The notes under the pieces are model-generated. The model did not search any database. It saw nothing but the letters and a program-made list of their open reading frames with translations, and was not told where the DNA came from. A DNA stretch of 64,000 nt from JANELJ01 sp024511395 (GTDB taxonomy: Bacteria > Pseudomonadota > Gammaproteobacteria > GRL18), in contig OY820613.1 in the NCBI GenBank assembly GCA_963681975.1, forward strand, positions 620,001 to 684,000, given 5' to 3'. This document shows, one piece after another, positions 57,282 to 64,000 of the stretch (the first letter of the stretch is position 1; every line of letters begins with the position of its first letter). A program made the position numbers and the translations under genes.

Positions 57282-58710
57282 CTATGAATCTACATTAGCA
57301 AAAACTATATGCCCTTTAGCCGTTTCAATAAGGCTGTAATGGACACTGCTGGCATAAGCACCTTTAAGGGTGTCACTGAACAACCAGGCTTTTCTCCCGA
57401 CAACAAAAGGGCGAATAGCATTTTCAGCCAGAACATTACTGATGTTTAATCGCCCGTCTTCACAATAAACTACCAGTTTATCCCATTGGTTGTTCACATA
57501 GGTCAGTGCTTTACCTGTCAGACTGTCTTTGGGTACTTTGTCCAGGTTCCTGTCAATCCAGCCTCCTGGTTTTTCCAGAACGGGAATGCTTTCTTTCTGG
57601 CGCACCTTTAGCTTTTCATCAACACTGACCTCTTTTATGGTTTGCTCTATCCGGTACAGTTTGTTGATTTGTGCCAGAGCCATATCCGCCTTACCGGGCT
57701 TTTGAGTTTTTTTATCCCTGGGTTGTGTACTTTGTGCTTCCCTGAACTTTCGGCGGGCATGCTCCCAACAGCCTGCAGAGGTGGCATTGTTTTTTATGCA
57801 CACCGCATTATAGCCGCTATAGCCATCGGTTTGCAGGTAACCACTGAAGTCTTCCAGCAGGCGCAGGGACACCTTCTTTTTACGGGACGGGTCATATTCA
57901 AACAGAACACTGGTTTGCCCTGGCGGGCCGCCCCGGCTGACCCACATATATTTATCAGAGGTCGCTTTCAATCCGGGTTCTTTTAATACTTTAAGTAGCG
58001 TTTCATCCATCTGGATAATATCACCGGATACTTGCTGCTCCCGCATCAGATTAATTAACGGTTGAAGCTGATGCGCCAGTTTAATCACCCGGTTAGCCTG
58101 GGTGGCCCGACTGATATCACCGCCATAGCGGGATAATATGCCTTCCATTCGATAAAGCGGCAGACCATCGGCATATTTGGAAATAATGACATGGGCTATA
58201 AGGTTGATACTCCCCATTGAACGGACTAATGGGTGTTTGGGGAGTATTGCGGATTTAACAGACCGGCTGTCTTTATCTTCTGAATCAGCAAAAATCGCTT
58301 TTTCCTGAAAGTATTCCGGTATTTGAACTTTAGCGGGCACAATGTCCAGCTCTTCTCTTACTTTAGTGTAAAAGGTTTTAATGGCACCGGCTTTTTCTTC
58401 ATCACTTAAGTTAATAAATACCGGGGTTCCGGGAATGTTTCTGGAAAAGGGTTTTCTGCCGGTTTTCTTCTTCTGGCAGACTCAACGGCCTCATCAATCG
58501 CTTCAGCTTCATCAAACAGATATTCCTGAGCATGACTTTGTTCACTGCCGGGGGCAAAGCGTTTATGACGTGCCAGGCGAAGGGCTTCTTCAGGTGTTTT
58601 TATGCGGCTTTCCTGCCGGGAAATAACCCGGGCATTCTGTTCAATAATACCCAACAACTCGTCCTTATCAGCCTGTGAAACAGCGGATGAATCGGTGTTG
58701 TTTGTTATGG
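57282..58710 (-). pseudogene. IS66 TnpC transposase, frameshifted and truncated
   Basis: N-terminal coiled coil and zinc-finger region (LLGIIEQNARVISRQESRIK, HKRFAPGSEQS) to 58406, then a frameshift near 58430, then the main domain (KHPLVRSMGSINLIAHVIISKYADGLPLYR, DIIQMDETLLKVL, YLQTDGYSGYNAV, CWEHARRKF, NVLAENAIRPFVVGRKAWLF) to 57282. The normal end is missing: ETAK is followed by unrelated GHIVFANVDS. Confidence 0.88.
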
Positions 58711-58732
58711 TTTAAGCAGTATTTTACATGGC

Positions 58733-59128
58733 TTAATTATAGCATAAACAAGGCATTAGATGCTTAATATACGGTCTCATAATTAAGTTTTTATGGGGTT
58801 TCATGGTGCTGATATCATAACCACCCAGTAACCAGTTTATCTGCTGGCCGGTAATATTCATCAGGTCATTTTCCCCTTTTGGCCATTTGAATTTTTCTTC
58901 AGACAGGCTTTTGTAATACAGCACAAAGCCGGTATCATCCCGGAACAGACATTTGATTTTATTTCTCCGGCGATTGGTAAAGACATACAGATATCCGGTG
59001 AACGGGGTATGACCCGGCTCGCATTCTACAATCGCACTGAGCCCTAAAAAGCTTTTCCTGAAATCGACAGGTTTCAGGTATAACCAGACTTCTGGCAGGT
59101 TTAATGAGGGTCGTATGGCGCTGCTCAT
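58733..59128 (-). CDS. tnpB: IS66 TnpB (Orf2)
   Basis: 131 residues. VWLYLKPVDFRKSFLGLSAIVE, LYVFTNRRRNKIKCLFRDDTGFVLYYKSL and the C-terminal WLLGGYDISTMKPHKNL match IS66 accessory protein TnpB (about 115 residues). Its ATG overlaps the tnpA stop. Required for IS66 transposition, biochemical role unclear. Confidence 0.9.
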   Translation of the reverse strand: MSSAIRPSLNLPEVWLYLKPVDFRKSFLGLSAIVECEPGHTPFTGYLYVFTNRRRNKIKCLFRDDTGFVLYYKSLSEEKFKWPKGENDLMNITGQQINWLLGGYDISTMKPHKNLIMRPYIKHLMPCLCYN

Positions 59129-59243
59129 TGTAGCAACTCCGTCAGTTGTTTGAGCAGACAGAGGTTTTCTGAGCTAATACCTTCAATGCGCAACCGGTTA
59201 GGGAGTTGCAGGGGAAGGGCTGAGTGGCTGGTTGAGTGGTTAT
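59125..59243 (-). pseudogene. IS66 TnpA, C-terminal remnant
   Basis: About 38 codons ending LPNRLRIEGISSENLCLLKQLTELLQ and a stop overlapping tnpB. The HTH part is cut off by the IS21 end. Confidence 0.6.
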
Positions 59244-59249
59244 TGCGTA

Positions 59250-59316
59250 TTCTGCTGATGGTGAACACCAATTCTGATCCATCATGAACACCCATTCTGT
59301 TCTATCGTGAACACCC
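59250..59316. repeat. IS21 right-end repeats, three units
   Basis: TTCTG-N6-(G/C)(A/G)TGAACACC-like units start at 59250, 59272 and 59295 (22-23 bp period), inverse to those at the other end. Confidence 0.85.
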
Positions 59317-59347
59317 AACCCTGCCCACACATTGGCGTACAGTCTTT

Positions 59348-60103
59348 TTACCCTAAGTGTTCACCATCCGTCAATGATGAGCGTGTTTTTCGCATCGATT
59401 CACCTTTTAATTTAAGTCGGTGGGCATTGTGCATAAGCCGATCTAAAATGGCATCGGCAATCGTATTGTCACCGATAGACTGATGCCACTGATCAGTGGG
59501 TAACTGACTGAGCATAATGGTTGATGCATGTCCATGGCGATCATCCATCAATTCCATTAAGTCATTGCGCTGTACCGCTTTTAACAGTTCCAGTCCCCAG
59601 TCATCAATGATCAGCAGCTCTGTTTTGGCCAGAGACTGAAGTGTTTTGAGGTAAGTACCGTCTGCTTTGCTCCGGGTAAGCATCATTAATAACCGGGACA
59701 ACCGGTAATATTTAACACTATGACCTTTCATACACGCCGTATGCCCCGGTGCACAGGCAATAAAGGTTTTACCACTGCCACAGGGGCCAGTGATCAGAAT
59801 GTTCTGAGCTTTGTTTAACCAGTCACATTGCAGAAGTGAAGCCATGACAGATTGCTGTAAACCTCCGGGATGCAGATAATCAATATCCTGGGCATGTGCA
59901 GCCAGTTTAAAGCGGGCGGCTTTAATCAGCCGCTTTTGCTTTCTCTGCTCTCTTTCCCGGGCTTCGCTGTCGGCCAGTAATTGTATTCGCTGCTCAAAGG
60001 ACAGGCCTTCATAGGTGCCCGGCTGCTCAATCTGGCTAAGCAGGGCATCGGCCATGCCGGTGAGTTTTAATTGTCGAAGTTGGGTAATGGTTTGTTCTAA
60101 CAT
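59348..60103 (-). CDS. istB: IS21 helper ATPase IstB
   Basis: 251 residues. N-terminal helices (MLEQTITQLRQLKLTGMADAL), Walker A GPCGSGKTF (most IstB have GPTGxGKT/S), Walker B LLIIDDWGLE and the sensor/arginine part MLSQLPTDQWHQSIGDNTIADAILDRLMHNAHRL. It forms the AAA+ assembly that activates IstA. Begins 15 bases after istA. Confidence 0.93.
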   Translation of the reverse strand: MLEQTITQLRQLKLTGMADALLSQIEQPGTYEGLSFEQRIQLLADSEAREREQRKQKRLIKAARFKLAAHAQDIDYLHPGGLQQSVMASLLQCDWLNKAQNILITGPCGSGKTFIACAPGHTACMKGHSVKYYRLSRLLMMLTRSKADGTYLKTLQSLAKTELLIIDDWGLELLKAVQRNDLMELMDDRHGHASTIMLSQLPTDQWHQSIGDNTIADAILDRLMHNAHRLKLKGESMRKTRSSLTDGEHLG

Positions 60104-60118
60104 GCTGATACTCCCTGG

Positions 60119-61675
60119 TTAGTGATAGCTTTTGGGGCCACGAATGTTCTCATGAGACTGTGGTAATGAAGAAGGTTCTTTCTGTTCAAAGAAGTCAGGC
60201 TGTAACTTATCCTGATTGCTGAGCAATATAGACTTAATGTGCTTCAGCCGGTTGAGATTTTTATGATTGGCAATCTGGCAGGCCTTATTTAAACGCTCAT
60301 TAGGATATTGTCGGGACAGATTGAGTAAGCCCGGGCAAACCCGGTAAGCCTGCTCTTCATGCTGCTTTTGTTTCAACTGGCTTTTAACCCGGATAAGCAC
60401 TTCATCACCAATATCCTTAGCCCAGTTCATTAATCGCCCTGGTGTCCATTGATGGTGTTTCTTATGGCGCTCTGGCATATGGGCCGGTACGGTGGTGGTA
60501 CCAGAATGGTATTGTCTGGCATGCTGACAGATGCACCGGTTATGAAAGTACATCTCTATTAAGAATGCTTTGGCATGCACTTCCGGTTTTTCACCCACCA
60601 GATGATGAGGTACTGAATACAGGTGTCCGTCAAACTGAATATGGTAATCCACATTGACTTTGACGGTTTTGATTTCAGTAAACTCAAACGCCTGTTTGGG
60701 CAGTGGCAGCAGTGCCGGTTTATCCAGCAAGTCAAACCACTGTTGCCGGGTGCCTTTAAGCTGCTTAAAGGGTTTGTTGTTGACCTCTTCAAGCAGGCCA
60801 TGGATCTGCTGATTGAGCTCTGTCAGTGAGAAGAACGTTTGATGACGTAAACGAGCCAGGATCCAGCGTTCTATAATCTGCACACCCACTTCAGCTTTGG
60901 CTTTATCCTGAGGCTTTCGGGGTCTGGCAGGAACGATGGCTGTACCATAATGAGCCGCCATCTGCTGGTAAGACATATTAATATCCGGATCGTACCGACA
61001 GGCCCGGGTGGTACTGCTTTTAAGATTATCAGGAATTAACAGTACGGGAACCCCTTTTATAAATTCAAAGGTTCTTACATGACTGCCGATCCAGTCCGGC
61101 AGGCGCTGGCTCCAGGTAGCTTCTGCATAGGTGTAATTGGAAGCACCTAATACGGCAACAAAAATCCGGGCAAACTGAATTTCACCAGTGTCCTGCTGAA
61201 CAACAGGAACGGTTTGACCGGCATAATCAACAAAGAGTTTTTCTCCCGCCTTATGATGCTGACGCATGGAGCGTTTCTGTTTCTTTTGCCATTGCTGGTA
61301 CAGCATGCAGTACTGTGGATAGCTGTAACAGCGGTTTGGGTATTGTTGTGTGTATTCTTCCCAAAGCAGGAGCCTGGTCATTCCTTTGCGTTTGAGTTCC
61401 CGATAGACCTCTGACCAGTCAGGGAGCTGGAATGCGCTGGAAACCCGGGTATCGGCCTGGGGGTAAAACCGACTGGCCAGTTGTTGATCGTCCAGTTGTT
61501 CAATGGCGGGCCAGTCCAGATCAAGAGCCTCTGCTTTACTGCAGATTTTTTGTACGGCACCCAGGCTTAATCGCAGGCTGGTTTTTATCTGGCGCAGGCT
61601 GAGTTTGGCTTGCAGTCTGAGTCTTAATATTGTTCGTAATTGTCGCATTGATAGTCTCTTTGTTGGCATAACCAT
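60119..61675 (-). CDS. istA: IS21 transposase IstA
   Basis: 518 residues. N-terminal HTH (SMRQLRTILRLRLQAKLSLRQIKTSL), rve/DDE core with Asp in KLFVDYAGQTVPVV and Asp in VLLIPDNLKSSTTRA, and the Glu in KAKAEVGVQIIERW; C-terminal beta part with YSVPHHLVGEKPEVHA. Uninterrupted and, together with istB, probably active. Confidence 0.93.
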   Translation of the reverse strand: MVMPTKRLSMRQLRTILRLRLQAKLSLRQIKTSLRLSLGAVQKICSKAEALDLDWPAIEQLDDQQLASRFYPQADTRVSSAFQLPDWSEVYRELKRKGMTRLLLWEEYTQQYPNRCYSYPQYCMLYQQWQKKQKRSMRQHHKAGEKLFVDYAGQTVPVVQQDTGEIQFARIFVAVLGASNYTYAEATWSQRLPDWIGSHVRTFEFIKGVPVLLIPDNLKSSTTRACRYDPDINMSYQQMAAHYGTAIVPARPRKPQDKAKAEVGVQIIERWILARLRHQTFFSLTELNQQIHGLLEEVNNKPFKQLKGTRQQWFDLLDKPALLPLPKQAFEFTEIKTVKVNVDYHIQFDGHLYSVPHHLVGEKPEVHAKAFLIEMYFHNRCICQHARQYHSGTTTVPAHMPERHKKHHQWTPGRLMNWAKDIGDEVLIRVKSQLKQKQHEEQAYRVCPGLLNLSRQYPNERLNKACQIANHKNLNRLKHIKSILLSNQDKLQPDFFEQKEPSSLPQSHENIRGPKSYH

Positions 61676-61776
61676 TCCCCAATAAAAATCAGGGAGGTTA
61701 GCAGTTATTGAATATCAATGTGTGGGAAAGGATTCTGAACCATCGTGAACACTGATTCTGGAAAAACAGTAAAAGT

Positions 61777-61910
61777 GTTCACGATGAGATCAGAATCGGC
61801 GTTCACGATAGAACAGAATGGGTGTTCATGATGGTTCAGAAACAGTGTTCACGATAAATCAGAAACAGTGTTCACGATAAATCAGAATCAGTGTTCATGA
61901 TCGGCCAGAA
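61777..61910. repeat. IS21 left-end repeats, six units
   Basis: GTTCA(C/T)GAT followed by about six bases and CAGAA repeats at 61777, 61801, 61824, 61847, 61870 and 61893, with a 23-24 bp period. One more unit lies inverted at 61738-61760. Confidence 0.9.
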
Positions 61911-61916
61911 TATGCA

Positions 61917-62778
61917 CTACTTCAAACAATGACTGAATATCAACAGAATAGTTGGGCAGTTGTCGTTCAATATCCCGTTTAACACGACCTAAACAGGATT
62001 TCAGTTTATTGTTCATTTTCTTCATGCGTTTAAACTGTTTTGCATGAGCATAACGACTGGCCATTAGTACATATTGCGGCCCAACCCGATTATAGTTCTG
62101 GCGCAGTTTAATACCGTGCTCTTTGGACAGTTTAACCAGGTTTTCTCTGGCTTTGTTCAGGAGCTTTGAATCGGTTGGAAAAGCGATGTTCTTTTCCTGT
62201 ACGGTAGTATCTACCGTGACTTTCTTTAAACTGCCGGGCTTGATAGTTTTACTCTTTAGTCCGGCTTTAATGGTTTCAATCAGTAATTTTTCACTGCCTG
62301 ATTTACCCGGCCGGTTATGCCATTTGGTCATGGTCACAGGGTGTATGGGCATCTTATGCTGAAAGTATTCTTCTCCACAAAAATATTGCCAGTACGGATT
62401 TTCTGTCCAGCCTTTTACTACCTGTTTATCTGATAAATCATGCAGGTGTTTCAGGTAATGCAATCCTGCAATCAATCGAGTACGAATGGCAGGAGCACCT
62501 TTAGTGGATACAAACAGAGCACCCCATTCTTTATCAGGACTTTCCCAGTCTATGTGTTTTGATAACTTAATCAACTCATGGTTTATGTCCAGCATGTTTT
62601 CAAGACGCATCCTGAACAGGTCTTCCTGAGGTATTTTTGGCTGTTTCTTTGGCTTCATTCTGGTCTGGAAATTTGCAAGGTAATAAGGCTTATTTTACCA
62701 AAAACCTGCAAATTTAACACCCATAATTCGCCAATATTTCCTTATAAATCAATGTGCTATGATTTATTCAGGTCGGGC
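61917..62778 (-). mobile_element. IS-A copy h, left part only
   Basis: Left terminal repeat ends at 62778 followed by TAAATA (TANNTA pattern). The transposase (ATG 62658) runs 247 codons to SLFEV at 61917, where the IS21 left end begins. Some substitutions (WHNRPGK, SCLGRVK) distinguish it from the intact copies. Confidence 0.88.
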
Positions 62779-62830
62779 TAAATATTTTAATTTTTTACTT
62801 GACTGAAGAAAAAGCGGTTTTAAACTTTTT

Positions 62831-62879
62831 GCTGAACGCTGAACGCTGAACGCTGAACGCTGAACGCTGAACGCTGAAC
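62831..62879. repeat. Heptanucleotide tandem repeat, GCTGAAC x7
   Basis: Seven exact, uninterrupted copies of GCTGAAC. All reading frames meet TGA within 21 bases, so it is not coding. Confidence 0.97.
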
Positions 62880-62895
62880 GTTTCTTTTTTCCCAT

Positions 62896-62924
62896 AAAAA
62901 AAGCCTGAAAAAATCAGGCCTTTT
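62896..62924. terminator. Rho-independent terminator of the 63-residue gene
   Basis: Stem GCCTGA/TCAGGC with an A6 loop, T7 on the minus strand after the stem and T4 on the plus strand. It lies about 75 bases downstream of the stop at 62999. Confidence 0.85.
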
Positions 62925-62998
62925 GCATCAGCGATAAACCGGCAGTCCCCCTTACCGGATTATGAGCTTAATAGACGTTTAACAAGTTTAGATTCGTG

Positions 62999-63190
62999 TT
63001 AAATTTCAAATATTTTTTCCATCGCTTCCATACCTTCCTTAACAATTTGCTCCAGCTCTTCCGGACTGTCTTCTTCAGCGCATACTAGGGTGGTATATGC
63101 GGATAAGGATTTTAGTGCACAGGCAATTTTTGCTACATCGTCAACATTCAGTTCAGCACCATCTTTGAGTTTCCAGTTTGCATCGGTCAT
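62999..63190 (-). CDS. Small acidic protein of unknown function
   Basis: 63 residues, acidic and probably all-helical (VDDVAKIACALKSLSAYTTL, then EEDSPEELEQIVKEGMEAMEKIF). AAAAGGA lies about 10 bases before the ATG and a terminator follows, so it looks like an independent real gene. No family is recognised. It is the only non-mobile gene between 53.8 kb and the end of the window. Confidence 0.65.
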   Translation of the reverse strand: MTDANWKLKDGAELNVDDVAKIACALKSLSAYTTLVCAEEDSPEELEQIVKEGMEAMEKIFEI

Positions 63191-63428
63191 TTTGGGATCC
63201 TTTTAAGTTAGCTATTTTTATATCTGTGTTTATAAGCTTATAAATAATAAACTTATTATAAGGTATATGCTTTTTTTAAATTTTGCAATATTTTCAACTG
63301 ATTAATTATGGGTTTTAGCAACTAATTCAGGGCCAGATCATACTTTGCTCAAAAAGCAACCAGAAATTAAATTGAACTAATTTGAAAGATGAGGCTCAGA
63401 TCTTTAAAGTAAGCATTTGGAGACTCTG

Positions 63429-63745
63429 ATGAACTTTGACCCTCATTTTAAATCACTACAAGACGGCCGAACAGATATAAACATCCGGTACGAATTACTG
63501 GATATAGTATTTTTAACCATGGTGGCTATTTTATGTAGAGCAGAAGGCTGGAAAGACATTCAATGCTTTGGTGAATCAAAGCTGGAGTGGTTAAGAAAAT
63601 ACCGTGCATTCAAACAAGGTATACCCTGGCGCCATACAATAGCCCGAATTATAGGGAGTTTATCGCCAGATAACCGGTTGGATTGTTTTGTTAGCTGGCT
63701 AAATAGCGTAAGGGAAAAACAAGGTCATGAACATCTGGCTATTGA
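63429..63745 (+). pseudogene. ISAs1-family transposase, N-terminal fragment
   Basis: MNFDPHFKSLQDGRTDINIRYELLDIVFLTMVAILC is the DDE_Tnp_1-associated N-terminal domain, followed by RAEGWKDIQCFGESKLEWL and SWLNSVREKQ. About 105 of roughly 370 codons remain before IS-A copy i cuts in at 63746. GGAG lies 7 bases before the ATG. Confidence 0.88.
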
Positions 63746-64000
63746 GTCCGACCTGAATAAATCAATAGCACATTGATTTATAAGGAAATATTGTCGATTT
63801 GTGGGTTTTAAATTTGCAGGTTTTTGGTAAAATAAGCCTTATTACCTTGCAAATTTCCAGACCAGAATGAAGCCAGAGAAACAGCCAAAAATACCTCAGG
63901 AAGACCTGTTCAGGATGCGCCCTGAAAACATGCTGGACATAAACCATGAGTTGATTAAGTTATCAAAACACATAGACCGGGAAAGTCCTGATAAAGAATG
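63746..64000 (+). mobile_element. IS-A copy i, left end, runs off the window
   Basis: Left terminal repeat GTCCGACCTGAATAAAT at 63746, leader, and the transposase start (ATG 63867), of which 44 codons are inside the window. One change (RMRPENM for RMRLENM) is seen. Flank TATTGA departs from the TANNTA pattern. Confidence 0.92.

Larger units (their letters stand above)
57282..59243 (-). mobile_element. IS66-family element, both ends truncated
   Basis: tnpA remnant, tnpB and tnpC in order on the minus strand. The tnpA side is cut by IS21 at 59243 and the tnpC C-terminus is lost at about 57290. Confidence 0.85.
59244..61916 (-). mobile_element. IS21-family element, complete, 2.67 kb
   Basis: Ends TGCGTATTCTG (59244) and, in inverse, TGCATATTCTG (61916). 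Multiple subterminal repeats at both ends, istA and istB in between. No matching target duplication: IS66 lies on one side and an IS-A fragment on the other. Confidence 0.88.

Noticed and set aside
61777..61910. CRISPR-like array
   Set aside because: The regularly spaced units are IS21 terminal repeats: spacers are only about 10 bases and partly conserved, and istAB lie next to them. No cas genes are present.

Overview
The window comes from a gammaproteobacterium with moderately low G+C, most likely a facultatively anaerobic, nitrate-respiring sulfur oxidiser. The evidence is the coaE-zapD-yacG block, IspH, MetH/MetR, a complete ccmABCDEFGHI operon, a napFDAGHBC operon and a three-gene molybdoenzyme whose gene order and sizes fit the sulfite dehydrogenase SoeABC. 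The genome is heavily invaded by insertion sequences and carries many fresh pseudogenes. That looks like recent relaxation of selection (host association or bottleneck), but this is inference.

Layout. 1-3.4 kb: Uma2 remnant, yacG, zapD, coaE, ispH. 3.4-5.5 kb: fused remnants of an IS256-type element and a 1498-bp IS5-type element (called IS-A here). 5.5-7.7 kb: glycosyltransferase and metR. 7.7-9.2 kb: ISL3 and IS-A debris. 9.3-10.4 kb: YgjP-like protease and a small membrane protein. 10.6-12.1 kb: an intact IS-A. 12.1-16 kb: broken DUF1415, diguanylate cyclase and dihaem cytochrome genes around a YqjD/YqjE-like cluster. 16-19.8 kb: nested IS-A/IS982 pile-up. 19.8-26.9 kb: DsbA-like remnant, metH, a methyltransferase split by IS982, a membrane protein and a HAD phosphatase. 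26.9-28.6 kb: dead IS4/IS701-like element. 28.7-37.9 kb: tRNA-Asp, a MOSC protein, a cluster of three DnaA boxes and the ccm operon. 38-44.8 kb: nap operon behind an FNR-type site, ended by a terminator. 44.8-48.1 kb: catalase gene killed by two stops plus IS982, then tcdA. 48.4-53.2 kb: FNR-type site and soeABC. 53.4-64 kb: an HD-GYP remnant, then IS3, IS-A, IS4, IS66, IS21, IS-A, one small unknown gene, ISAs1 and IS-A almost back to back.

How it fits together. Ccm attaches haem to NapB and NapC, which pass quinol electrons to periplasmic NapA. The nap and soe units each have an FNR-like palindrome at class-II spacing from a plausible -10, so sulfite oxidation and nitrate reduction may be switched on together without oxygen. 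SoeA and SoeC each carry one in-frame TAG where a Trp is expected, and both are CCTGG-to-CCTAG changes. These genes are either newly dead or read through. The same change is seen in the cytochrome pseudogene, and most of the nonsense changes that can be inferred in this window are C:G to T:A transitions.
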